A DNA stretch of 64,000 nucleotides, taken from contig NZ_NFVA01000017.1 in NCBI RefSeq assembly GCF_002264395.1, positions 1 to 64,000 of the forward strand, read 5' to 3'. This document shows positions 43,557-52,679 of this stretch, piece after piece. How positions within the stretch are numbered: position 1 is the stretch's first letter; each line of letters opens with the position of its first letter. The translations under genes were made by a program, and so were the position numbers. The stretch comes from Paenibacillus sp. VTT E-133291. Lineage in GTDB: Bacteria > Bacillota > Bacilli > Paenibacillales > Paenibacillaceae. The notes below the pieces were generated by a model. The model did not search any database. It was not told the origin of the DNA and saw only the letters and a program-made list of their open reading frames with translations.

Positions 43557-44753
43557 TTAATCTACGCCGAACATCGAGCCAGTTGTGCGCTTAAAGAGCT
43601 TCCACCAGCCCGCTTTCGCCACAGCTTCCCCTGCTTTTAAATCATATTCCTTAATCACTTGGGTTCCTTGGTAGACCACCAGCTTACCCACAGATTGACC
43701 TTCAGCTACTGGAGCCTTCACGCTTTCCGGTAATACTAGTTCGTGGCGGATGCCTTCTTGAGTCACACCTTTTTTCAAAAGAACACTGTACGTCTCTTTG
43801 GCTGTTATCGGTAACTCGGATTTTACGCCCTTTTCAATCTTTAGGGTGCCGATCGCATCCCCTTCTTTGTGGATCGTGTGTACTTTATATTGCGAGAACA
43901 GGTAATCGAACATGCCTGAGACTTCACTATTGCGCGTCTTTGTGTTCGGCTCGCCTAGTACAACAGCGACAGCACGTAGGCCATCTCTTGCTGCTGTAGC
44001 AGACAAACAAAATTTTGCCTCTGCAGTATAACCTGTCTTCAAACCATCAGCACCAGTGTAGAAACGCACCAGCTTGTTCGTGTTCACCAGCCAGAACGGT
44101 TTGGTTGAATCCTTACGTAAGTAATCCTGATAGGAACCGGTATATTTTATAATTTGATCATGCTTCAAAAGCTCACGACTGATGACCGCAATATCGTAAG
44201 CTGAGGAATAGTGATTGGCGGCTGGAAGACCGTTGCAGTTGGCAAAATGGGTATCTTTTAGACCCAGCTCCTCTGCACGTTTATTCATCAGATCGACAAA
44301 AGCACTCTCTGAACCAGCTATTTTCTCCGCCATCGCCACAGAAGCATCATTACCAGAAGCCATAGCGATACCTTTGAGCATATCGTCTACCGACATTTCT
44401 TCACCAGGCTCCAGGAAAATCTGTGATCCGCCCATAGAAGCCGCATATTCACTTGTTCTCACCTTATCAGTCAGCTGCAGTCTTCCTTCATCCAGCGCTT
44501 CCACCGTCAGTAACATCGTCATAATCTTCGTAATACTTGCGGGAGGCAGCTTATCATGGCTGTTCTTCTCATAAATAACGGTTCCGGTACCAGCGTCCAT
44601 CAAAATAGCAGAACGTGCTCCCGGTGCGAGGTCTACAGCGGCAGCATTACTGCCAGAGTCCTTGGTTTTTTCTTCTGCATAAGCGCCTGACATAGGTCCT
44701 AGAACCGATACAGCGATACAGACCACAAGCACAGCAAAACGCATTTTTCTCAC
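43557..44753 (-). CDS. dacF: D-alanyl-D-alanine carboxypeptidase DacF
   Basis: A 398-residue penicillin-binding protein of the S11 family that trims the terminal D-Ala of peptidoglycan, in B. subtilis in the forespore. Signal peptide 1-26 (AYA cut), catalytic SxxK in PASITKIM, the SGN motif in MASGNDASVA and the KTG triad in DGLKTGYTAEAK, followed by a PBP5-type C-terminal domain and a C-terminal stretch that could form the membrane anchor. GTG start with GGAGGGG. It lies immediately upstream of spoIIAA, as in B. subtilis. Confidence 0.95.
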   Translation of the reverse strand: MRKMRFAVLVVCIAVSVLGPMSGAYAEEKTKDSGSNAAAVDLAPGARSAILMDAGTGTVIYEKNSHDKLPPASITKIMTMLLTVEALDEGRLQLTDKVRTSEYAASMGGSQIFLEPGEEMSVDDMLKGIAMASGNDASVAMAEKIAGSESAFVDLMNKRAEELGLKDTHFANCNGLPAANHYSSAYDIAVISRELLKHDQIIKYTGSYQDYLRKDSTKPFWLVNTNKLVRFYTGADGLKTGYTAEAKFCLSATAARDGLRAVAVVLGEPNTKTRNSEVSGMFDYLFSQYKVHTIHKEGDAIGTLKIEKGVKSELPITAKETYSVLLKKGVTQEGIRHELVLPESVKAPVAEGQSVGKLVVYQGTQVIKEYDLKAGEAVAKAGWWKLFKRTTGSMFGVD

Positions 44754-45066
44754 AATGGTTCCCCTCCTGAACGTTAACCTTCATATCACAGGTACTGTGT
44801 TCCAGTTTCGTCAGAAAGGGTGGAAATTATTCCATTTTTAAGGAAATAACCACAATTATTTATCTCAAGAAGGAAGGATGTCATCAATTAAAAAAAGCCC
44901 AGCAGCAGTTGCAGAGCATTTTTATTATAGGGGAGATTAAATAATATTTCAAATTTAAAGTATTCCCATTTTTTTCGTTCTCATTTTAGGACTTTTAAAG
45001 GTAAATCGTAGGCTTTCACGAATGCTATCTATGAACCTATAACTGTCTTACAGAGGAGAAATACGA
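44754..45066. other. Divergent intergenic region
   Basis: No gene is seen. It contains the GGAGGGG site of dacF, a weak hairpin flanked by A-runs and T-runs at 44889-44923 that could terminate in either direction, and the AGAGGAG site in front of the disrupted serine hydrolase. Confidence 0.5.
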
Positions 45067-46100
45067 ATGAACCCACTGAAACTTATATTGAAACAGAAGT
45101 AAAACAGAACGATTTCTCAGGCGTAGTACTAGCAAAACAATATGATAAAGAAATTGCCAGCAGCTGTCACGGTTATGCCAATAAGTCGGATAAGCGCGAA
45201 AACAATATTCATACTCGGTTCGGGATCGCTTCCGGGTGTAAAATATTCACAGCAATTGCCGTCTCTCAACTGGTCGAAAGGGGATTGATTTCTTTCGAAA
45301 GCAGATTATCAGACTATCTGAAAAAGGAAGAGTTCCCTCTCTTTAGTTCTGAAATCACCATACATCAGTTGCTTACGCATAACTCTGGGATTCCAGATTA
45401 TTTTGATGAAACAATCATGGATGACTTCGAAGAATTGTGGAAGACACAACCTATGTATACTTTACGGCAGCTGGAAGACTTTGTACCGATGTTTCGAAAC
45501 CTCCCCATGATGTGGACCCCTGGTGAACGATTCCACTACAACAATGCCGGATATATCGTGCTAGGTCTTCTGGTGGAGGATTTAAGTGGAATGTCCTTTT
45601 CCGATTATGTGGAGCTTCACATCTTTAAGCCTTGCGGAATGGAGCAATCCGGTTACTTTACGTTAGATGCCTTACCAGCCAACTGTGCACTAGGATACAT
45701 AGAGGAAGAGAACGGTAGCTGGAGAAGCAACATCTATTCAATCCCGGTAAAAGGAGGCGCTGACGGTGGAGCTTTCGTTACCGCTGCCGATATGCAGTTA
45801 TTTTGGAACGGGCTAATGAACCATACCCTTTTGAGTCCAGTACTCACTTCATTGTTGCTTACTCCCCACATACATGTGGATGGTGAAGGCTATTATGGTT
45901 ATGGTGTATGGATCACCCTCCGAGAAGAAAAAGTGTTCAAGTTTCACATTATGGGCTACGATCCCGGCGTTTCCTTCCGATCGGCTATCTATCCAGCTAG
46001 TGGAGAAACTGTGGTCGTATTATGTAATACAAGCAGCGGGGCTTCTCAGATTTTCAATCTTATCGATAAGCATTTTGTAGCTGCTCCGTCAAAAACATAA
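45067..46100 (+). pseudogene. Serine hydrolase (beta-lactamase family) with N-terminal frameshift
   Basis: A class C beta-lactamase/D-Ala-D-Ala carboxypeptidase-like protein of about 340 residues. The frame 0 coding runs from about 45090, with the active-site SxxK in FGIASGCKIFTAIA and the YxN motif in FHYNNAGYIV, through the C-terminal domain to 46100. The only ATG with a proper ribosome site (AGAGGAG, ATG at 45067) is in another frame and stops after 11 codons. In the coding frame no ATG, GTG or TTG exists before 45285, which would exclude the SxxK. A one-base change near 45070-45095 would restore a full protein. Recent inactivation, a sequencing error or a rare ATT start are the options. 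Confidence 0.7.
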
Positions 46101-46136
46101 AACAGCGAGCCTCCTATTACGGGAGGCTCGCTGTTT
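46100..46136. terminator. Bidirectional terminator
   Basis: A 15-bp perfect stem (46100-46114 with 46122-46136), A-run before and T-run after, between the serine hydrolase and the converging pdp gene. Confidence 0.9.
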
Positions 46137-46184
46137 TACTGTCTATTTCAGGTCTTTATCATGACAATAATTATATTTACTTGG

Positions 46185-47516
46185 CTAGTACCGTGTTACC
46201 CCATCCTTCGTAACAAGCGCGAATACCAGTGGTAATGGTGGAACCGATTCAGAAGTAATGCGGTAAGCTTCTAATACCTTGCCCTCAGCTTCCTCTACTT
46301 TCTTATCACTGGCATCATTGATATGCAATACTGCAAGTGTATCCCCAATCTCTACAGCATCTCCAACTTTTTTAGAGAGTTGAATACCTACAGCCAAATC
46401 TATTACAGATTCCTTGGTTTCACGTCCTGCACCAAGCAACATAGCAGCAATGCCGATTTCTTCTGCTTGAATCCCCTCAATGTAACCCTTAGTCTTCGCT
46501 TTCACTTCAATGAATCGTTTAGCAGCAGGGAGTTTCTCCGGATCATCGATTTGCGAAACATCTCCGCCTTGCGCACTCACGATCTGTTTGAATTTCTCCA
46601 GCGCTGTGCCATCTTCAATATGTGTCATCAGAATCGAACGAGCCTCCGCTTCATCCTTGGCTTTACCGCCAAGAACAAGCATCTGGCTGCCCAGAATAAG
46701 GCATACTTCCTGCAAGTCTTTAGGACCATGACCCTTCAAGGTCTCGATTCCTTCCTTAATTTCCAGCGCATTTCCGATCCCGAAACCCAGTGGCTGATCC
46801 ATATCACTGATGATCGCAACGGTATTACGACCCAAATGGGTGCCGATATCCACCATAGCCTGGGCAAGCGCAATAGAATCATCAAGCGTCTTCATAAAAG
46901 CACCGCTGCCGGTTTTGACATCCAGTACAATGGCGTCTGCACCCGCTGCAATCTTCTTGCTCATCACTGAGCTTGCAATAAGAGGGATGGATTCAACAGT
47001 TGCTGTTACATCCCGAAGGGCATACAGCTTTTTGTCTGCAGGTGTAATGTTGCCTGACTGTCCGATTACCGCAGCTCCGATCTCCCCTACTTGATCGAAG
47101 AATCGCTCGCGATCCATCTCTACAGAAAAACCAGTGATCGACTCCAGCTTATCAAGTGTACCTCCTGTATGCCCAAGTCCGCGGCCGGACATCTTCGCTA
47201 CGGGTACTCCAGCAGAGGCTACCAACGGTGCAAGCACCACGGTTGTTTTATCTCCCACTCCACCTGTGGAGTGCTTATCCACCTTAATGCCTGCGATTGG
47301 GCTCAAATCCACTTGATCACCGGACATCGCCATTTCCATCGTTAGATCACCGGTCTCCCGTGCGTTCATACCTTGGAAATAAACCGCCATGGCCCAAGCA
47401 GAAAGCTGATAATCAGGAACTTCACCTTTACTGTAACCCTGAATTAAGAAGGATATTTCCTCACGACTAAGCTCTCCACCGTCTCTTTTTTTCTGAATAA
47501 TATCGACAGCTCTCAT
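46185..47516 (-). CDS. pdp: Pyrimidine-nucleoside phosphorylase
   Basis: About 443 residues; cleaves uridine, deoxyuridine or thymidine with phosphate to base and (deoxy)ribose-1-phosphate. The family signature [17 protein letters not shown] lies near residue 108; phosphate-site residues are in [14 protein letters not shown]. The glycosyl-transferase domain and C-terminal PYNP domain are complete. ATG at 47516 with AGGTG; one base separates it from the stop of the small gene upstream. It joins deoB and punA in a nucleoside salvage operon: deoB converts the released sugar phosphate. Confidence 0.95.
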   Translation of the reverse strand: MRAVDIIQKKRDGGELSREEISFLIQGYSKGEVPDYQLSAWAMAVYFQGMNARETGDLTMEMAMSGDQVDLSPIAGIKVDKHSTGGVGDKTTVVLAPLVASAGVPVAKMSGRGLGHTGGTLDKLESITGFSVEMDRERFFDQVGEIGAAVIGQSGNITPADKKLYALRDVTATVESIPLIASSVMSKKIAAGADAIVLDVKTGSGAFMKTLDDSIALAQAMVDIGTHLGRNTVAIISDMDQPLGFGIGNALEIKEGIETLKGHGPKDLQEVCLILGSQMLVLGGKAKDEAEARSILMTHIEDGTALEKFKQIVSAQGGDVSQIDDPEKLPAAKRFIEVKAKTKGYIEGIQAEEIGIAAMLLGAGRETKESVIDLAVGIQLSKKVGDAVEIGDTLAVLHINDASDKKVEEAEGKVLEAYRITSESVPPLPLVFALVTKDGVTRY

Positions 47517-47517
47517 C

Positions 47518-47637
47518 TTACACCTGCTCTTCACGGACATTTGCGCGAGCAAATCCGATATATTTTGGTTTCGTCAAATTAAGTACTTTTACAACCTGTT
47601 CATGCGTCATTGGCTCAATCATAATTTCTTGAATCAT
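47518..47637 (-). CDS. 39-residue protein coupled to pdp
   Basis: ATG at 47637 with GGAGG eight bases upstream encodes 39 residues: [20 protein letters not shown], then [19 protein letters not shown]. The stop TAA is one base from the pdp start, so pdp translation may depend on it. The sequence has no membrane segment or low complexity and looks like real coding sequence. I do not recognise the family. It may be a conserved small protein of the nucleoside operon or the remnant of a larger one. Confidence 0.65.
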   Translation of the reverse strand: MIQEIMIEPMTHEQVVKVLNLTKPKYIGFARANVREEQV

Positions 47638-47676
47638 AGATATGACCTCCAGTAATTCAATATGAAGTATCCCAAA

Positions 47677-48501
47677 TTACATTTTCGGAATAAAGCCTAA
47701 GACCAGTTTCAAGAAACGTTCACGCACACGTTCTGCAGTTTCCATCACCTCTTCATGATTGAGTGGTTGATCCAGGATTCCCGCGGCCATGTTAGTAATA
47801 CAGGAGATGCCCAATACCTCAATACCTGCATGACGAGCAACAATGGTCTCCGATACAGTAGACATGCCCACAGCATCGGCGCCTAGCGTACGAAGCATTA
47901 CGATTTCAGCAGGCGTTTCGTAGCAAGGGCCCAATAGACCTGCATATACGCCTTCTTTGAACTCGAAATTCTGCTGAGCTGCCGTTTCCTTCGCTACCTG
48001 GATCAGGCGGCGACTGTAGGCGGTCGACATATCTGGGAAGCGCACACCAAGTGCAGGATCATTAGGTCCTATTAAAGGATTCCGTCCAGTCATATTAAGA
48101 TGATCCGTAAGAAGCATAAGATCACCCGGTGTGAAATCAGTGTTCACTCCACCAGCTGCATTCGTCACTAGTAAACTGGCTATACCAAGCTCTTTCATAA
48201 CCCGTACTGGGAATGCCGTTACCTCTGGCCCATACCCCTCATACATATGAAAGCGGCCCTTCATCATCACAACTCGGCGGCCTTCGATCATACCAATTAA
48301 TAGCTCGCCTTCATGTCCCTCTACAGTAGATACCGGAAAGTGAGGAATCTCATCATATGGAATACTTACTCCATCAGTAATAAGGTCTGCTAGCACACCG
48401 AGACCTGAACCAAGGATCAATCCAATTTCCGGAGCCACCGGACATTTGTCTTTTATATAAATGGCTGCTTCTTGAATTTCTTTTTGTGTTAACGCGCTCA
48501 T
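47677..48501 (-). CDS. punA: Purine nucleoside phosphorylase (PupG/PunA type)
   Basis: A 274-residue trimeric-type purine nucleoside phosphorylase acting on inosine and guanosine. Family motifs are LILGSGLGVLAD (residues about 26-37), the phosphate-site block MKGRFHMYEGY and LVTNAAGGVN, and the GMSTVSETIVARHAG segment near 210. GGAGG is seven bases before the ATG at 48501; the longer frame to 48534 overlaps the ribosome site. It is 38 bases after deoB, the order of B. subtilis drm-pupG. Confidence 0.95.
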   Translation of the reverse strand: MSALTQKEIQEAAIYIKDKCPVAPEIGLILGSGLGVLADLITDGVSIPYDEIPHFPVSTVEGHEGELLIGMIEGRRVVMMKGRFHMYEGYGPEVTAFPVRVMKELGIASLLVTNAAGGVNTDFTPGDLMLLTDHLNMTGRNPLIGPNDPALGVRFPDMSTAYSRRLIQVAKETAAQQNFEFKEGVYAGLLGPCYETPAEIVMLRTLGADAVGMSTVSETIVARHAGIEVLGISCITNMAAGILDQPLNHEEVMETAERVRERFLKLVLGFIPKM

Positions 48502-48539
48502 GGATGATCCTCCTTCATTGATGTTGCGGAGCAACCCTT

Positions 48540-49718
48540 TTATTGCAGTTTCGCTAAAAAGCTTGTCCCATACTGCGGCGCCTTTGCACCAAAGTTATCA
48601 GCAATGGTTGCAGCTACATCAGAGAAGGTTTCACGAATGCCCAAACTTTCCGGATGTTTAAACCGTGGGCTATAGATTAAGAGCGGCACGTATTCACGGG
48701 TATGATCAGTTCCACTATGGATCGGATCGTTACCATGGTCTGCAGAAATAATCAACAGATCATCTTCACCAAGCGTGGATAGAATCTCAGGCAACGCCTG
48801 ATCGAATACTTCCAGTGCACGGCCATAACCTTCTGGATCCCGACGATGTCCATATAAAGAATCAAAATCCACCAGATTCGTAAACAGAAAACCGTCAAAC
48901 GGTTGACGAAGCTGCTCAATAGTAACTTCGATTCCATGTTCATTGCTCTTCGTTGGATAAGAAGCTGTAACCCCTTCTCCTGTAAAGATATCGTTGATCT
49001 TACCAACCGCGATAACATCCTTACCAATATCAGCAAGCGCGTTCATTACCGTTGGTTCCGGCGGCTTCACCGCATAGTCATGCCGGTTTGGTGTCCGAAC
49101 GAAGTTCCCTGGTTCTCCAACATACGGACGAGCAATCACGCGACCCACCGAGAATTCTGGAGCCATTGTCAGCTCACGGGCTATTTTACAAGCACTGTAT
49201 AGTTCTTCAAGCGGAATAATATCTTCATGTGCAGCAAGCTGGAACACGCTGTCCGCAGAGGTATAGACAATCCAAGCACCGGTTTTCATTTGCTCTTCAC
49301 CGTATTCAACAAGAATCTCCGTACCGGAAGCTGGTTTATTACCGATTACCTTACGACCAGTTGCCGCTTCGAACTTCTCAATCAACTCTGCTGGAAAACC
49401 ATCAGGATACGTATTGAAAGGAACCTCAATCTTCAGCCCCATTAGCTCCCAGTGTCCGGTCATCGTATCCTTGCCTACAGATACTTCCTGCATTTTTCCG
49501 TAATACCCTGTTGGTGAAGCTACAGGCTCTAGTGGTGGCAACGGAGCAATATTAGCTAACCCGAGCTTCTGTAGATTAGGAAGCTTCAAACCAGGAACAC
49601 GATCCAATATATGACCAAGCGTGTGCGACCCAGCATCACCGAAATCCGCAGCATCTGGTGCTTCACCGATACCAACACTATCTAGAACAATAAAACCAAT
49701 TCGTTTAAATGAGGACAT
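48540..49718 (-). CDS. deoB: Phosphopentomutase
   Basis: A 392-residue Mn-dependent phosphopentomutase of the alkaline phosphatase fold, which interconverts (deoxy)ribose 1- and 5-phosphate. Metal and active-site blocks: [14 protein letters not shown] at the N-terminus, [10 protein letters not shown] (Thr phosphoacceptor) near 85-95, and ISADHGNDP with the following [11 protein letters not shown] near the C-terminus. Start ATG 49718 with AAGGAGTG. It is the first gene of the nucleoside salvage group deoB-punA-small gene-pdp. Confidence 0.96.
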   Translation of the reverse strand: MSSFKRIGFIVLDSVGIGEAPDAADFGDAGSHTLGHILDRVPGLKLPNLQKLGLANIAPLPPLEPVASPTGYYGKMQEVSVGKDTMTGHWELMGLKIEVPFNTYPDGFPAELIEKFEAATGRKVIGNKPASGTEILVEYGEEQMKTGAWIVYTSADSVFQLAAHEDIIPLEELYSACKIARELTMAPEFSVGRVIARPYVGEPGNFVRTPNRHDYAVKPPEPTVMNALADIGKDVIAVGKINDIFTGEGVTASYPTKSNEHGIEVTIEQLRQPFDGFLFTNLVDFDSLYGHRRDPEGYGRALEVFDQALPEILSTLGEDDLLIISADHGNDPIHSGTDHTREYVPLLIYSPRFKHPESLGIRETFSDVAATIADNFGAKAPQYGTSFLAKLQ

Positions 49719-49945
49719 TGTTGTCTTCACTCCTTTTTTAGTATAGATATTCTTTCGTACCAACAAGAAGAAACGGCTGTACCGTCTTCCAGAAGACATA
49801 CGCTTCCGAAGCTAGCGATACAATGTACCGCTTATCAGGTATCCGTTTCTGCTAAAAGATAACCTGCGGATCATTCCCCAGTCTATCCTTTCAGTATGAT
49901 TCCATCATAACCATCTTACTCACAAAAAGCATCTTTACAGCAGAA

Positions 49946-50839
49946 TTATCGAGCTCTAGGATGGTGGCTCTCATATACTTCCTTCATATTCTTACGGGCT
50001 ATACCGTTATAAATCTGAGTCGTCGAAATATCGGCATGACCCAGCATTTGTTGTACGGAACGCAAATCTGCTCCGCCTTCCAGTAAATGGGCTGCGAAGG
50101 AATGCCTAAGTGTATGCGGTGTAATATCCTGCTCAATGTTTGTTTCCCGCGCATATTTTTTTATGATTTTCCAAAAGCCTTGCCGGGTTAATCTTCCGCC
50201 TAGACTATTCAGGAACATGGCTGGTTCCTCCTGGTGATCACGAAGCAGCTTGTCCCGCATCAGTGAAGTGTAAGCCGATACACTCTCAGCTGCAAGGGTG
50301 CCAATGGGAACTACCCGCTCCTTTCCAGAAGTTCCTGTACAACGCGCAAATTTCATATCCGTGTGCACATCATCCACGTTAAGTGAGATTAATTCAGAGA
50401 CCTTAATACCTGTTGCATAGAGTAATTCCAGCATAGCCTTATCGCGCATCCCTTGTGGCGTACTTACATCCGGCGCAGCCAATAATTGCTCTATTTCCGA
50501 AATGGTAAGCACCATAGGAGGTTTCTTATCAGGCTTCATGGTCTCCATGTCCAATGTTGGATCCTGCTCAATCAAACGTTCCTTCAGCAAGTAATGAAAA
50601 AAAGCACGGAGGGACACTGCGTTCCTGTTCAATGTTGCAGTTGCTCGGCCAGCTCCGCGTAATGAGCCAAGATATAATATCACATGCGATCTTCGGATCT
50701 CATCAGGCTGACTAGCCCCCCGCTCTTCAGCGAACTCCAGAAACTGCGATACATCCCTACCGTAAGATTCCAGGGTATTCGGGGACAAGCCTTTATCTCC
50801 GGACAAATAATGTAAAAACGGCTGCAAGTGTGACTTCAT
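49946..50839 (-). CDS. xerD: Tyrosine recombinase XerD with Lys in place of the first catalytic Arg
   Basis: A 297-residue XerD-type recombinase that resolves chromosome dimers at dif with XerC/CodV. N-terminal SAM-like core-binding domain (1-100), catalytic domain from about 105. Present: Lys173 (SGKERVVP), His242 and Arg245 (HTLRHSFAAHLLE), His268 (LGHAD) and nucleophile Tyr277 (TTQIYNG). The first catalytic arginine, normally in ATGLRVSEL, is Lys146 here (ATGIKVSEL, codon AAG at 50404-50402). It may be a conservative lineage variant or may lower activity. It follows yqzK and fur as in B. subtilis ripX. Confidence 0.93.
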   Translation of the reverse strand: MKSHLQPFLHYLSGDKGLSPNTLESYGRDVSQFLEFAEERGASQPDEIRRSHVILYLGSLRGAGRATATLNRNAVSLRAFFHYLLKERLIEQDPTLDMETMKPDKKPPMVLTISEIEQLLAAPDVSTPQGMRDKAMLELLYATGIKVSELISLNVDDVHTDMKFARCTGTSGKERVVPIGTLAAESVSAYTSLMRDKLLRDHQEEPAMFLNSLGGRLTRQGFWKIIKKYARETNIEQDITPHTLRHSFAAHLLEGGADLRSVQQMLGHADISTTQIYNGIARKNMKEVYESHHPRAR

Positions 50840-50843
50840 TATT

Positions 50844-50939
50844 TCACGCTCCTGTCCTGGCGCAGCTACTCATAGTGACTTCCTGCAGCACATTCAGCAT
50901 GAGGGCTCTGCAGATGTGTACATTTAGTATACGCTGCAT
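50844..50939 (-). CDS. Possible 31-residue leader ORF before xerD
   Basis: An ATG at 50939 with AAGGTGG upstream encodes MQRILNVHICRALMLNVLQE and 11 more residues, stopping four bases before xerD. It fills part of the 158-base gap between yqzK and xerD. No family is recognisable; it may be a chance frame. Confidence 0.3.
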   Translation of the reverse strand: MQRILNVHICRALMLNVLQEVTMSSCARTGA

Positions 50940-50997
50940 GAATCCACCTTGTTTTCTTCGACATTCTTCTCGCTTGTTCCTGCTTCCTGAGAAGCTT

Positions 50998-51231
50998 TCA
51001 TTCTCCATACCAGTAATAGAAGCGCAAACGCTGTCTTGTATCCAGACCATCATCACCACGATCGGCATGATCAAAAGCCCGAACAGCAGTGCCTTCAGGA
51101 ATTCCATAATTCTCTATCGGACTGATCCATTCACCAAGCCAGCTCATAGCACTGTAAAGTAAATAGCTTAGAGCTACAAACATGATCATAAAATACAGCT
51201 TTCGAACGGTTTTGGGCACAGAAACGATCAT
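50998..51231 (-). CDS. yqzK: DUF4227 membrane protein YqzK
   Basis: A 77-residue protein with one membrane segment (about 13-33) and a cytoplasmic or exposed tail with IPEGTAVRAF and the terminal RLRFYYWYGE, the family signature. YqzK lies between fur and ripX/xerD in B. subtilis, the same position as here. Its function is unknown. Start ATG 51231, with GGAGG six to seven bases upstream. Confidence 0.85.
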   Translation of the reverse strand: MIVSVPKTVRKLYFMIMFVALSYLLYSAMSWLGEWISPIENYGIPEGTAVRAFDHADRGDDGLDTRQRLRFYYWYGE

Positions 51232-51329
51232 AAGGACGCCTCCCTTTAACATACAGTTAAGATCTGCTCGTCCTTCACCTTATGCACTAAAACGGACTGA
51301 TATGTATACCTCCAATAGACCAATCATTT

Positions 51330-51366
51330 AAAAAGCTCTCTCCGGTAAAAAAACCGGGGAGAGCTT
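51330..51366 (-). terminator. Terminator of fur
   Basis: On the minus strand AAGCTCTCCCCGGT / ACCGGAGAGAGCTT with a T-loop, followed by TTTAAA, directly after the fur stop. Confidence 0.8.
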
Positions 51367-51393
51367 ATGAAGTGAATTTCATTATAAGATGAC

Positions 51394-51858
51394 TTAGGAC
51401 GGATTTCCGTTTGAATTATTCTTATCGCTACACCGATAGCATATCCCATGAAAATCAAGTCTATGATCAAGCACTGAGAAATTAAATTCTTTCTCCAATC
51501 GCTCTTCTAGCGGACCTAGCCAATCCTCGCGAATCTCATCCATACTACCGCATTGCACACAAATTAAATGATGATGATGGTGCTTTGCAGTATCTGTTCG
51601 CAGATCATAACGGGCGACACCGTCACCGAAGTTAATCTTTTCTACGACGTGAAGCTCGCTAAGAAGTTCCAGGGTACGATATACAGTCGCAAGACCGATC
51701 TCGGGAGCTTTCTCTTTCACGAGCATAAAAACATCTTCTGCACTAAGATGATCTTCCTCATTCTCCAGCAGCACTCTTAAGGTCGCTTCCCGTTGGGGTG
51801 TAAGCTTGTATCCTTGGGATTGTAACTGTTGCTTAATTTTGTCTATTCGAGCTTCCAT
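51394..51858 (-). CDS. fur: Ferric uptake regulator Fur
   Basis: A 154-residue Fur protein. Winged-helix domain 1-85 with KLTPQREATLRVLL and the recognition region IGLATVYRTLELL; dimer domain with HHHHHLICVQC (metal-site histidines and first structural-zinc CxxC) and CYRC (second CxxC). It represses iron uptake genes when bound to Fe2+. Its operators are visible at 19782, 21470, 23664, 30497 and 30617 in this window. Placement beside spoIIM, yqzK and xerD matches B. subtilis fur and supports Fur over the paralogs PerR and Zur. Confidence 0.94.
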   Translation of the reverse strand: MEARIDKIKQQLQSQGYKLTPQREATLRVLLENEEDHLSAEDVFMLVKEKAPEIGLATVYRTLELLSELHVVEKINFGDGVARYDLRTDTAKHHHHHLICVQCGSMDEIREDWLGPLEERLEKEFNFSVLDHRLDFHGICYRCSDKNNSNGNPS

Positions 51859-51911
51859 TGTCTCCCTCCCCCTTGGAAAATTACCTCACCGGTCTTCAAA
51901 CCACTTCTTCC

Positions 51912-51941
51912 ATTATAGGGGGTGTCGCTTTGAGAAGTCAA
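51912..51941 (-). promoter_or_regulatory. Sigma-A promoter of fur
   Basis: Minus-strand TTGACT (51941-51936), 18-base spacer, perfect TATAAT (51917-51912), 54 bases before the fur start. Confidence 0.65.
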
Positions 51942-51947
51942 ACGCTT

Positions 51948-52598
51948 TTACTGCAAGCCCAAGGTAGTCACTGCTTGTACAAGTGAAGGTGTAACCCAGC
52001 GCATCATGATCGGCGTAACATAGGTCTCAAAGCTAGAAATGCCCAGAATCAACAGAGCCATCACAAGTGACAATATCGTGTACATCGTAAAAGGTCGAGT
52101 TATTGGCGTCCGGCGTTGTCCTAACACTCGGCTACGAATCATCTGCAAGGAAAAGGCGATCGCTGCTGCACTACTTACTAACAACACAGGGATCAGTACC
52201 AGATTGTGCGGAGCCACAGAGACTAGTGCGAACAGCATCCCGTGCCAAGAATATTGACTGACTAGACAACCGACTGTAAAGCCGATCAGTACCCCTTTTA
52301 AAAAATCAAGAATCAAGATTCCCGGCAACCCAATGACTGATAATCCAAGGATCCAGATCAGCCCAATCCATTTTAAGTTTAAGGCCGCTATACTCCAGTA
52401 CGAATCAGGTGCTGCAGATAGACCCTGCTGATCAACCGTTACAAAGAAATTCCCTAGATAATCCCCCAGCTCCTGTTGCTGATCCATCGTAAGCGCACTA
52501 ACGATAAGAGCTCCAAATACAACACCTACCAGAAATAATACGCCGACAAAAATATACAGAGGCGTCTGTTCCTTCATCATCAGCCTTAAATTACGCAT
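51948..52598 (-). CDS. spoIIM: Stage II sporulation protein M
   Basis: A 216-residue membrane protein with about five to six helices, of the SpoIIM family. With SpoIID and SpoIIP it forms the peptidoglycan-remodelling complex that drives engulfment of the forespore, made in the mother cell. Conserved blocks are ILDFLKGVLIGFTVGCLV and VSVAPHNLVLIPVLLVSS. AAAGGGGA is eight bases before the ATG, and a candidate sigma-E promoter lies just upstream. It sits between endoQ and fur as in B. subtilis. Confidence 0.94.
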   Translation of the reverse strand: MRNLRLMMKEQTPLYIFVGVLFLVGVVFGALIVSALTMDQQQELGDYLGNFFVTVDQQGLSAAPDSYWSIAALNLKWIGLIWILGLSVIGLPGILILDFLKGVLIGFTVGCLVSQYSWHGMLFALVSVAPHNLVLIPVLLVSSAAAIAFSLQMIRSRVLGQRRTPITRPFTMYTILSLVMALLILGISSFETYVTPIMMRWVTPSLVQAVTTLGLQ

Positions 52599-52629
52599 CG
52601 AGACGTTCCCCTTTCCGGTTACATGTTAC

Positions 52630-52659
52630 ACCATATGAGAAAACGTCCCGCGATATGAC
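52630..52659 (-). promoter_or_regulatory. Candidate sigma-E promoter of spoIIM
   Basis: Minus-strand GTCATATC (52659-52652), 14-base spacer, CATATGGT (52637-52630). This is close to the sigma-E pattern GTCATATT / CATACAnT and lies 32 bases before the gene; spoIIM is sigma-E dependent in B. subtilis. Confidence 0.55.
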
Positions 52660-52679
52660 TTGTCCTTAGGACAATAACT

